A stretch of DNA of 51,434 nucleotides from Dinochytrium kinnereticum (Eukaryota > Chytridiomycota > Chytridiomycetes > Chytridiales > Chytridiaceae), in NCBI GenBank assembly GCA_027604005.1, contig JADGJT010000145.1:1-51434 (forward strand), written 5' to 3'. The position numbers and the translations under genes are program-made. The first letter of the stretch is position 1. Each line of letters opens with the position of its first letter. Below the pieces are notes generated by a model. That model was given only the letters and a program-made list of their open reading frames with translations. It had not been told where the DNA came from and ran no database searches. Shown here one piece after another: positions 10,983-21,700 of this stretch.

Positions 10983-13900
10983 TTAGAGATTGGGATAGTT
11001 AGTGATGCTGGACTCCGCACCCAACAAATCAAGCGGGGAGGAAAGAACCTCATGCTTCCTCAACAACTCCTGAGCGTGCTCAAGTACCCCCAGGTTTGAA
11101 CCTCTCTGAATCGTAAGGGCCCTTTATCCCGTTAGCCAAAGGATAGATAAAAAATATGTGTAAAGAAAAGGCAAAACCTTTCATGCATCGACCCGTTGAA
11201 CACTTCAAGGTGTTTGCGAAACCTTTTCCTCAAAGCCAAGTCGCCCTCCTCAACGACGCGAGCACGTTTTTCGAGGATACTATTGATGAATGCCTTTCAA
11301 AGGTGTATAGATAAGAAGGGGGCGGACACAACGGTGAAAGCTCACCGTTTTCATTCCACTAAACATGTCGTCAACGCCAGCGAGGACCTGGGCATGCCGG
11401 GTATCATCGCAGAACTTTGAATCAGCTGTCTCGACCAGCGGCTCCTTCTCCAACTCGTCAATGCGACTATGATGAAAAGCAACTGGAGCAGGTGTGGCTT
11501 CATCTTCAGCCGCATCATTAGGCATAACAAACGATTCAACTGAATCCAACCGCTCATCACCAACACCCAATTCATTCAGCAAAACCGATTCATTTCTAGC
11601 ATCAACAGCAGGGGGCGGATCCCCCGCGCCGACCGCAAAAGCAAACGACTCTTCCCGCGCCGCCCTGGCCTCTCTCACCGCCCAAGCCTCTCTAGCCTCA
11701 CGAATCTCCCTTGCCTCATCTTTTCCCAACGACTCACGATCCTCTTGCGCTTCATGATCGCTCACCTCGCTTGGCTCTCGATCGCGTCGGGTCTTGGTGG
11801 ACGATTTTTCACGCGTGGATCGAGGTGGTCGACCGCGCTTTTTTTGGGGCGCATCGCCATGTCGGGGCAGAGGGTTTCTTTTGATCGGTTTGGTGGTGTG
11901 ATCGTCGCTTTCTGCGGCCCTCTGAAAACGATGATTGGTGGGTTCAGAACCCATTGCATCCGGGGTGGGGTCGTGTTCGGTGGGGGTTCTCACGTTGGTG
12001 GATTCGTGGACTTCGGCGGGAAGTTCGGGGGAGGAGACCTGCTCGTTGTTCTTCGTGTTAGATGGTGAGAGGAGAATTTGAAAACGAACGGTGGGATTCT
12101 CTGTCACTATGGCTTGCCCTTCAGGATGTCGCGGCTCCTCGGCGACTACCTCAGGCTGAATTGACAACATGCTGAAGGTTCTTCTGGATGAGGGAATTGA
12201 AACCTTGGCAGTGACGCCGTCAAAGGACGACGTCTTTGTCAGTTCTTGCTGCGGAAATGGTCAGTGAATTGGGGGTGCTTTAAATGCCTTACGATGCCAT
12301 TGAGCTTCATGATGGTTCGTATGGAGCCGGCTAGGTTTCAGTTGACTAGTTAGGATGGCGAAGTGAGGGCAGTCTGAGATACTTACGTCCTCCTGCTGGG
12401 AAGTTCTTTGGCTTCCATTTAAGTGATATCACATAAGGTGGCTTACTCCCTGTGATGTTAAACACCAGAAGGGGTTTCTTCAGCTGCAAGCACAAACCTT
12501 TAAACGTGAATTATCAATATCATGCGAAAGATTAGTAACTGCTTACTGTTGTAATCGACTTCAAAGGTATCGATCTTGACGTACTCTATCTCCACAATAA
12601 TAGGCTCACCCTGCAGGATATCAGAAGAAGAAGAAAAGTCATCATCCGCGAAGCTTCACCTTAAGCTCAAAGTGAACTGACACACTGGATTTTGAAAAGT
12701 CCAGCCAAAACGATGTTGTTAGCTGGCACTCGCACAGCTAAACAAAAAAAAAAAAAAATCAATAACAAACCCATCTAAAACCTTATCATTACTCACCAAA
12801 CAATCTGCGTCCTTTCTCCCTGTCTTGTAAGAAACAGCAGACACCCTGTATGATTTCGGCCACCTCTTTCCTGCCTCGTTGGACTCGTTCAGAGTTCCAA
12901 GAAAATCGCGAACTTCCTGCGTTTTGTTTGAAGTTGTTTATCAAGGAATCGGGAGTTTCTTTGGTGCTTACATCCGCGTAGTTTTCGAGGGTGATGCGGC
13001 TGAAGGTGATAGGGATCTGGTGGGTTGATGCAAAGTCGATCCGTTGCTTTTCTGCCCGTGGAGCTATGCGATAGAGAATTTCTACGAGGCTTTGTTGGAG
13101 TTCAATGTCTAAGGAGAACATTAAAAAAGAGGTTTGAAAGGTAGCTTGCCTTCGCATTTCCGCAATAGGGAGACGAGGCCTGCACTTGGGTAATATTCAG
13201 TGATTGGATAAGAGGAACCAGAGAAACTGCTCACACTACAGCTCCAGAGTCCGGAATGAGCGCATCAAACTGCTGTTTTGACAGCAGCCACTTGAGGATC
13301 TCGCATATCTGAAGGAGAAAAAAAAACACGGCAGCTAGTCAGCCATCGTCGCATTTACGAAAGGAATGAGGCACCTTTCTACACACGGAAACCACATCTG
13401 ATTTGACCAGCAGGTCCACCAGCGCAACCAAAACCTCATCATTGCACACTCCCCGTGGAACATGTCCACTCGTCACAACCTTCCCCATGAACTCCAAGCA
13501 CTCCTCCGTACGCCCCTCATGCTCCGCAGAAACCAGCGCTGGATTAGCAAGAAAGTCTCGCAGGATCCGTAAAAGCGACACGGCGACGTTCTGAGTATCC
13601 TCTACTCCCAGTAACCTTCTGAAGGCCAGGACAGAGGTGCGCGTGGGAGTGTCTGGGGCAAACACTTCCAGGCTCTAATTGAGAAGTTTGGTAAGGAATA
13701 ACATGGATCTAGAGACCAAACCTGTGCTATACGCGTGGCGAGCGGTTTGAATCTGTTGGTTTTTTTTGTTCGTGATGGGTACGTTTGAGGGGGATGGTTA
13801 GAACATGACGTGTCCCAACGGGTCAAGGCCAGGGGGCTTTCTGTACTTGTTTGTCTCCTTGCCTCCCTTTGCCGCGCGGGACACACCCATCTCGGCGGGC

Positions 13901-14215
13901 GAGGCTCGCTTCAGTGTCTGTCGTGGTTTCGACGGCATCACGGTGCGAATCGTCGCTCTTGTTCTGTCCTGTTGGAGATGGGATGGGGTTGCCTTCTGAA
14001 AAGTCAAATTCTTTTTAGTCCAGAAATCTGAAGGGACTGTGTTTGAGGGCCCTACCTGCGTCGACACGACATCATGGACGGGGAACGGACACCGCAGTGA
14101 CGCGTCATATGCTTACCCTCGCGTAGACGAGGAGGTCCGAAAGAGAGACACGGCGGGAAGCAACGGCCGAATTTGTGGTCTGATCTCGATTGGATTCGAG
14201 GTGGAGGCTAGCCAT
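10983..14215 (-). CDS. SYCP2/Red1-like meiotic chromosome axis protein
   Basis: SYCP2 (animals), ASY3 (plants) and Red1 (budding yeast) are axis core proteins that recruit HORMA proteins and support recombination. The assembled protein starts MASLHLES (14215) with a disordered N-terminus. An armadillo-like helical region follows: SVLAFRRLLGVED, AVSLLRILRDFL, VLVALVDLLVKSDVVSVCRK, ICEILKWLLSKQQFD and SLVEILYRIAPRAEKQRIDF. Next is a SPOC-like beta domain with the SYCP2-type phrase FWLDFSKSSVSVHFELK and then GEPIIVEIEYVKIDTFEVDY. Around 11.3-12.2 kb is a long charged linker with an AT-hook-like KKRGRPPR. The C-terminus is helical, probably coiled coil (INSILEKRARVVEE...LLRKHEVL). One intron (13149-13109) is GC-AG and 41 nt long. 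Exons near 13.7-14.1 kb are the least certain; the N-terminal part could be mis-joined. Family assignment rests on recalled motifs. Confidence 0.72.
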
Positions 14216-14470
14216 ACATGAGAATCTTGTAAATCCCATTGCCTTGATGGAATCAGAGAAAGGTGCGATTGTTTTCTTTCCATTCGCATGCAATTCCTCA
14301 GCTCATTCTTGATCCACTCTCTTTGTTGTTGGTGGCATTATTCCTTCCCTTAAATCTTCACTGCTCAATAAGACTTCCTCCACACGTTTTTCTCACCTTT
14401 GGTCCTTTGCCGGGCAGAAGCAGCAACATCAGCAGTCAAACCTTCACTCAACAAGGAGCTTCAAAGAAAG
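14216..14470. promoter_or_regulatory. Divergent promoter of the meiotic axis gene and the aquaporin
   Basis: 255 bp between two divergent ATGs. Pyrimidine-rich stretches precede the aquaporin start (14330-14400). No specific motif is recognised. Confidence 0.4.
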
Positions 14471-15809
14471 ATGGGGTCGTTTCAGAAGATGAGCGAGTTC
14501 TCCGAGGTGCAAAGCTACGCGATGGACGTTGAGGCGTCCGAGCGCGTTGATGAATCTGAAATCATCATTCAGCCCGTCAAGGGAGCCCCAGACGATGCGC
14601 CTGGAAGGTTTAGCTGGAACCCTGTGGACTGGTACAGAGAGTTCAGGCAGGAGTTTGAAGAATTCACCTGGACTTTTGACGAGAAGAAGCGGGTGGTGAG
14701 TTGCAAGTGCGTCACTCTACAGGCTGGGTTTGCTGACCACGAGACTTTTACTAGCTTGTACGAGCCGTTCTTGGCGAGGGTCTCGTCACCTTCTTGTTCC
14801 TCTTCATTGTTCAGGCCACCTCTGTCAATAATGGCCGTCAAGAGAACCCCGAGAATTTGGTCCTCGGTGCCATATCGACTGCCTTCTGCAGTGTCGCCTT
14901 GATTTACTCGTTCGCGGATGTGTCTGGAGCTCACTTCAACCCCGCCGTCACTTTTGGATGTATCATATCTGGAAAAACGAGCATCAAGAAAGGTGAGCAG
15001 ATATATTTCTGTGCTTTTCTTCTCTACATCACGCTTTCGCCTACTCATAGTGCTAATGATTCTTTTTGGCGCAAAGGTCTTCTCTACATTGGGATCCAGC
15101 TTTTGGCTGCCATCTTCGCCACCCTCGCTCTCATGGCTGTCTTCCCCAAACCCAAGGATGGCAACTTCAAGGACATTCCATCCAGCGTAGTTGTCAGTCT
15201 CGACAACTCGGCCCATGTCGTCAATGCCTTCTTCATGGAGGTCGCCCTGACTTTTATCCTTGTTTACGTTATCTTCGCTACCGCTTTCGACACTGGTGGG
15301 TTTCATTCATGTGCTTGATGGCATTCATCATTTAACGCGATTCGCATAGTCGACACCACCAACACCGTCAAAGTCAATGGCACTGGCAAGAAGGCCAGGG
15401 ACCAAGGGGTCGGAAAGCACCTCACCATCTACGTAAGCCCTTACAAACGTGTGATGTATCTCCTAAAACAAGGGATGTTTCTAGACCACCTCCGGAAACA
15501 CTAAGGCCGGTTTCGCCCCCGTCGCCATCGGGTTTACCCTCGGCTTCCTTTGCTTTATTGGTGGGACCGTCTCGGGCGGCGCGTTCAACCCTGCTAGGGT
15601 CTTTGGGCCTGCCCTTATCACTGGTCAGTTCAGGCACCACTGGATCTACTGGTTTGGCGACTTCATTGGTGCTGCCCTCGCTGCCTGGACTCAGGGCTTC
15701 TTTGCTCACGAGGTGAACTACGCCTTTGCACTTCTGAAAGCTAACCTCTTTTACCTGTCAGGCCGTCCAACACAGCCATGCTACTCCCACTAACAAGCAG
15801 GAGCAATGA
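14471..15809 (+). CDS. Aquaporin (MIP family)
   Basis: Membrane channel of the major intrinsic protein family. Both half-helix motifs are present and intact: SGAHFNPAVTFG and SGGAFNPARVFGPAL. The residue after the second NPAR is not Asp, which favours a water channel over a glycerol facilitator of the GlpF type. Hydrophobic helices are visible at VTFLFLFIVQATS, ISTAFCSVALIYSFA, GIQLLAAIFATLALMAVF, FFMEVALTFILVYVIFATAF, AIGFTLGFLCFIGGTVS and WFGDFIGAALAAW, six in all. An N-terminal cytosolic extension of about 75 residues precedes helix 1, ending in EEFTWTFDEKKR. The loop between helices 4 and 5 has an insert (TTNTVKVNGTGKK). Five introns, all in frame. The ATG at 14471 (MGSFQKM) is chosen; another in-frame ATG lies six codons downstream. 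Confidence 0.93.
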
Positions 15810-16134
15810 AACCCCAAAATACGCTGCCGTTTTTATTTGCACAGTTTTGAGAAAAAACCCCCCACCACCCCGTCCATTTAGTTACCGCCTATCACGTCGT
15901 TGGTTTCGATTCTCTGTCCATTATAAAAAAACTTTGGTATAGAATAATAATAAATATCCGTACAGACATTATTATCATTTTAAATTAAACCCAAGTCATC
16001 ACCACGACTAAAACCAAAAAGCGAACAAGCCAGTCGGCATCCCATCATCATCACTTCCTCTTTTTTTTCATCAAAGTACTGCTTCACCCTTTCCCTCTCC
16101 CGCTTGCGATCCTTTAGTCGGCAACCCACTATCA
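15810..16134. other. Convergent intergenic region between aquaporin and PPR gene
   Basis: 325 bp holding the aquaporin 3' UTR and, on the minus strand, the PPR 3' UTR. A/T-rich with an AATAATAAATA-like stretch near 15945. The right part (from 16033) is a copy of the last PPR coding segment; see the repeat entry. Confidence 0.5.
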
Positions 16135-16200
16135 TCACTTCCTCTTTTTGTTATCAAAGTACTGCTTCACCCTTTCCCTCTCCCGCTTGCGATCCCTTAG
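16033..16200. repeat. 84-bp imperfect tandem duplication of the PPR gene's 3' coding end
   Basis: Two adjacent copies start at 16033 and 16117 (gtcggcatcc / gtcggcaacc) and share the long block tcaaagtactgcttcaccct plus the pyrimidine-rich bases after it. The inner copy (16117-16200) contains the real stop codon of the PPR gene and its last codons. The outer copy lies in the 3' UTR and differs by a few substitutions and a one-base indel in the A/T run. Confidence 0.85.
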
Positions 16201-18609
16201 AATCTTTCTTCGCTTATCTTCCTGAACACCAAGCGCTTCCCAACCCCACCAGTCCGATGCCACCCACTGCTTCTTCAGCACCCGCTTAACCTCTTCAACT
16301 GCATTATCGGAGGGAGGATCACAGATGATGCGGAGTCGCTCGGCCGGCGCGAGGTGTCCTTCGATGGCGAGGTCGCGAACCTTGTCTACAAGAATCCTGA
16401 CGTGTTGGAAGTGAATGGGAGGCAAGTAGAAAGGTTCCCTAAATCTTGCCGAATCATCGAGAACGTCCATAGCACCGTCGACGTCATTCAATCTGAAAGA
16501 AGGGGTTTAGCAGATGGTGGCAGAGATGACATGAGCTAAAAATAAACGCTCACCGTGTCAAACCCTTAGCCATACGAATAAAGTTCTGAACGATAACATT
16601 CTTTCCCCGATGCTGCTTTTGCCTCTCGATTTCAAGCTCGTCCTTTGTAAGAAACCCTTTCTCACTCTTCAGATTCTCCTCCTGCACCTTATCCCAATTC
16701 AAAAACTCCTCCCAAATAGCCCTTCCCTGAACCTTCATAATGTCCTTGTCCTTTGAAACAAGAGAAAGCATCAAGCTATAGGTCTTCCCCGTCTTGCTAA
16801 TGCCATGTTTGTCGTAGAAGGATTTGAAAACAGACAGAGCTCTTGTTGTCGCGACAGAATTTTTGGACAGAGAGCAGTAGACAGATAGATAATGATCTAA
16901 TATCTCGGACTTCATCTTTGGATCGATGCTCTTGTCACCCTCGGTTGTAAGGCGTAATGAATTATTCCAGAGCCTTTTCGCAGAGTTCATGATGGACCTC
17001 GCAGTAGGAGATTCAGAGAGCGGCAGGGTCGAAATTGACTGGTTGATCACCTGCTTACCCTCCATGACAAAATCCTCAGACTCAGATTCGGGCGAAGATG
17101 CCACTTGATTTTCAAGTGCTTCCTCTTTTTCTAATGCGTCGGAAGAAACCCCATAGGTATTCGGGAAAGCTTTAGGGCCAGTTTCCTCCACGTCAGGAGT
17201 CGACTTCGCCGGTAAAAGGGGGATATCCCGACCTCCAGATGTTTTCGCACTCTCCTCCTTTGCAAGTATTTTTCGTGTCTTTGAAGGTGTACGGCACCAC
17301 TGTGCCGCGGCCTTCGATAGCGCATGAAACATTGCCATGTGAGAAAAAACATCCGGCTTGAACCGCGCATCAATCAAAGACTGCTGCCGTAGAGATTCCC
17401 AAATCATCTCGGATCTCTTCAAATCACCATTGCGAGCCGCAATCCAAAGCAAAACATTGAAGGTCCTTTTTGTCGGTGAAAATCCCTGAGCCCGCATCTG
17501 ATCGAACAAGTCCCATGCCTCTAGGTAATAATCCGGGCGCGATCCACAGGCTTGAATCAACGAGTTGTAGGTGACTTCGGTCGCTGGAACACCCTTTGTG
17601 GCCATTTCTTCAAAGAGATCCAAAGCACGCTCGCAATCCTGCGTGACTGCGCACGCGTGTATCATTAAAGAGTAGGCGGTGGTGTCGGGTTCGCAAATCT
17701 CCCCTCGCATGTAATCAAAGGTCTTCCAAGCTCGACTCACATCCCTTGCATGCACACACCCTTTGATAAGTGTTGTGAAGATGGGAAGATTCGGGTGGAC
17801 ATTTTTTTCCTTCATTGTCTCGTAGATCTGGAAGGCGGCTCTAAGATCATCAGCGTTGACTGCCGCTTTGATGAGCGTACCATAGCTGATAATATCGGGT
17901 TTCAGCTTCCTTTGCCTAATGTCCTTAAAGACCTCAGATGCTCGGTCCAGGTTCCCAACCTCGGCATAGGCATCCATCAATGCATTGACGATAGAGATAC
18001 TAATGTCTTGGCCCAATTCAACAGCTTGATTAAATATCGCCAGCGCACGCTCCGGTGATTTTAGCTGAGAATATAGGTGAATGACCTTGATGATGACATC
18101 CACAGAAACGTCAGGATTGAGAGCGAAGTCATCCTTCTGCACTGCAGCCGTCAAATTGGAGGACGTAAATTCACCAGATCCCTGATTCGGCGACAAACGA
18201 AACTGTAGGCTCTTGATGTATTCAGGATCCAGCCTGGACGGTGTGGAGCCCCTATCAACGTTTGTTTCGACAGGGCTCTTAAGCACCTCGTAAAACGAGG
18301 CCAGATCGCTATCATCTAACGAAAGCTCGCTCTATTACATCCACAAATGAGCTTGACCGTGACATGCATGCGTAACTGCTGCTTACCTTGCTAGCATCTG
18401 TGAACTTTTGCTCCCTGTAAATAGAACCCATCACAGAAAGCATCAGCAAATCCACATCATTTTGCGAACACCACCCACCTCAGCGACCGATCATCCACCC
18501 GTGCCTGCTGCCTCCGAGAATGCGTAATCGTTGACGAGTAGAAGCATCGCAGGCACATCGCATTTGGCATTCGCACCGTTGCCGCTGTCCTGAGCATCCA
18601 GCTGCCCAT
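16135..18609 (-). CDS. Mitochondrial pentatricopeptide repeat (PPR) protein
   Basis: PPR proteins bind organellar RNA and act in processing, stability or translation. The start at 18609 gives an Arg/Ser-rich presequence (MGSWMLRTAATVRM...) pointing to mitochondria. A 44-codon first exon joins through a small exon (EQKFTDASK) to a long exon. About seven tandem 35-residue PPR units are clear, for example VNALMDAYAEVGNLDRASEVF, ISYGTLIKAAVNADDLRAAF, TAYSLMIHACAVTQDCERALDLFEEM and VTYNSLIQACGSR. A disordered acidic stretch follows, then a further helical region and a basic tail (KILRDRKRERERVKQYF). The terminal exon ends NKKRK-stop. The target RNA is unknown and I cannot assign an orthologue. It shares a very short divergent promoter with CSF1. 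Confidence 0.9.
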
Positions 18610-18733
18610 TTTTGATTTTTTCTCAGGAGTCGCAAGGGCCACAAGACAATTCGAGAGGCCAGCAGCAACCGTCCTGCGCAGATTCCGCCGCTCGACGAAC
18701 GGCCAGCTCTAAGTGCAACTGCAGCCTTAAGCG
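18610..18733. promoter_or_regulatory. 124-bp divergent promoter between PPR gene and CSF1
   Basis: Only 124 bp separate the two start codons, so the core promoters and leaders must overlap or be extremely short. No TATA box was recognised. The sequence is relatively GC-rich compared with other spacers (for example gattccgccgctcgacgaac). Confidence 0.5.
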
Positions 18734-21700
18734 ATGGCGTTGAGTGAATCAGATCGTACGTGATACCCGTCGCTGCATCTCACATGAATTTCATTAACTC
18801 TTTGTTTTTGCAGAGGTTCTGTGGCGGTTTGCGACTTACACGTTCGTTACGGCCGCCGTCTCGCTCTTTTACTTTTTCTATCTCAACCGAACTCTTGCAA
18901 GATTGCTTTCATCTATACTTTGCTTTTTTACCTGGAGACGATACAGAATATGGATCAGCTTAGGTTTGGGTGGCTGGGGCCGCATACGATCTAAAGGCTT
19001 ATAGATTCAATCGCATTTGCTCCCCTGACGGGAAAGATCATGTTCAAGAACCTTCGCTACAAATCATGCAATCAGTCCGTTCATATCCTCCGGGGTCATA
19101 TTACGTTCCGGTTCTGGATACCAAAAGTCCGCCATGTTGATGCGACGTCAAACAACAATCTTCCATGCCGCTTCAAAATCCGACTCGATGGTTTCGAGTG
19201 GTTTATCTACAATAGGGCCGAGGCTTACGAGTTTCTTCGGTCCATGCTGGAATCAACTTCCCCGAGCGACAGCTCAAGTGCACCAAGGCATTCAAATGCC
19301 ATGAATGGATCTAGGGATTCATTTGCATCGCTAGATTTTAAGACAGGAGAGGGCGTTGACGTGCAAGCGTCCACCGGTGGCTTGCTGACGAGGTTTCTCC
19401 CCATAGAGTTTGTTGGAAGAAAGGGATCCATTGTCATCGGAAACCAAGATATCCCCACCCTGGTTATCCTTCACTATAAGGATTTTACTGGTGAATATAC
19501 CATTGGAAAGGTTTGGTTTCACGATTATCGTTTTTTCTTTGACATGTTCGAAAAGGCGGCGTTGGAAAGCGACAAGAGCTCATCTCATTTCAAAGCGTCG
19601 TTATCTTCTGCAAAACTGCTTATGACTAGGAATGTAGATTATAGGGAACCTTTGCTTAACCAAGCTGCACGTTTACGAGCACAAAGGTACGTAATTTTTT
19701 AGAATAGAAGAAGATCTCATATTTCTTTTATAAAAAGAGTACGCGGAAGATCATTATGGTGGCGGGTTTTTTCATTTTTTCGAAAGTCCAGGATGGATGC
19801 ACACGAGAGCTACACAGATTCACCATTCGAGTGGCTCGGTCTCGCCCGTTACAACGTCGGCAATGACCCACTTCAGAGGAAACTTGCAACGGAAGAATAT
19901 GCGAAAGCCGAAAACTTTTTGGAGTCAGAGTCACTCAAAATACTCTATTTTTGCGATGATGCAGGTAGACATATTCTAGTTAAACATTCATTCATCGTAT
20001 CATAGGTGCTCAATCGCATGATTCTGAGTCTATGCTTCCTCCGAAATGGGGGCTTGAGATGAGAGTCAAGAATGGATCTATGAACTATGGCCCATGGTCA
20101 AACCGCCAGAGGTTTGTTGATTTTTTATTAAGCCAGGTTAATCATTTAGGTTACTTGTCCAGGACTTTTTCTTTCCGAATTCTTTTCGTAGCAGCACAAA
20201 GACTGAGCGGCCGAAAGTAGGACAGCGTCGTATCTATGATATATTTGAGCTAGCGCTCATTTTTGAAGGCTCCACCACAATACGCATTCCGTTTAGAGAG
20301 CCATCAAAGGTTTCATTTTTGTTTACCGTGGCTCAATGATTTATTTTCGAAAGGATTGGAAATATGTTTTCACATTAAATGAAGACGATGCGCAGCTGAA
20401 AACCTTAAGCGGAAGCCGGCAAGCCGGATGGTTCGATTTGAAAACAAATTCGTTGGCCGAGATTCGTTTCGCTATCCCCATCACTGCGAATGAGAATGGT
20501 TTTAAAACAACTTTGACTATGAGTCTGTCGGATGTTTCCATGTTGTCAAGTCTTGACTTTTCAACGTTCTTGAGGGCTCAAAAAGTGATGGTATGATGTC
20601 AAAAAATGGCCCGCTTTCTAACGTACTGTCAAGGTGAATGGCTCTATGGAGAGCCCTTTGATTTGGAACGCAGAAAGGGCTTGGGATTTTCGACTGAATT
20701 TGAGACGCTCAAAGATTTTTATTCTTCGGGACCATTTAACCCTCTTGCAAGATCTGATCGCGGATTTTACATCGGGCCCACCTTTAGACCCATTACAGTT
20801 CACTCCTATCAAGTATGGGATATCAGGCGTACTGAACGAGAGTGAGATTTCTCTTTGCACGAACTATAATAATGTAATATACCAACCGAACGATCTCGAC
20901 GAGAACAGTAAGTGTTCAAGCTCTTAAGCATTTTTCTAAAATACAATCAGGTTTCATTATAGTACGGGTAGAAGAGTTAGGCTTTGATGTCGACCTTCCT
21001 TTCCTCTCTTTTCAGCCACCTGGGTACGAGATACCTTTCAATCTTAAGGTAGAACTAGGGTGCCTCTAATTTTTATAAACGCCCCTTTCAATAGGCATCA
21101 AATTGCGAGGTTTTTCTGAACTTCCCCCGCTCAAGTACCCTAGGAGCATTTACGAAAGATAAAGACAGACAGATTGGATTGGTTGAAAAGGCGAGGCTAG
21201 CCGGACGATATCGTTTTAATAGCAAGTATCAGCCAGGGGCTCTTGATCAAATCACTTGCGACCTTGAAGTAAGTACCTTGTTAATCTTTGTCCTGTATTC
21301 AATTTGTCAATCATCAGGCATCTGAGGGTTCTTTCCAATTGCCCGGGATTTTTATACGATCTGTAATTTGTATTGCCTCAAATTTCTTTGGAGACTTTTC
21401 CAATTATATGAATATTGAAGAGTATCGGACGAGAATGGCGGATCCACAGCGTCATGCCAACAATCAGAAGAGAAAGGAGGCTGCCAATGTGAGTTGACAA
21501 ACGCTTATTGGAAGTGAATATGCGCTATGTTTTTTTAACGTTTTATTTATATGATTAGGGGCCATTTAACTCACTTGAATTCACTCTCACTGCTAATGTG
21601 CAAAATGCTGTTTGCATCGTCCCAGAAAATTTGTATGGGTTTCAACAGGGTACCGTTATTCGTCTATCATCTGCGGCTCTTACAAGCAGAAGCACGGAAT

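Noticed and set aside
13602..13886. Frame at the 5' end of the axis gene considered as a separate small gene
   Set aside because: It overlaps an exon with better family support in another frame; a splice solution fits without it.
10983..14215. Axis gene considered as two genes (N-terminal ARM-like and C-terminal AT-hook parts)
   Set aside because: No stop, promoter-like gap or new start lies between them, and exon phases stay compatible through 12.2-12.5 kb. RNA evidence could still change this.
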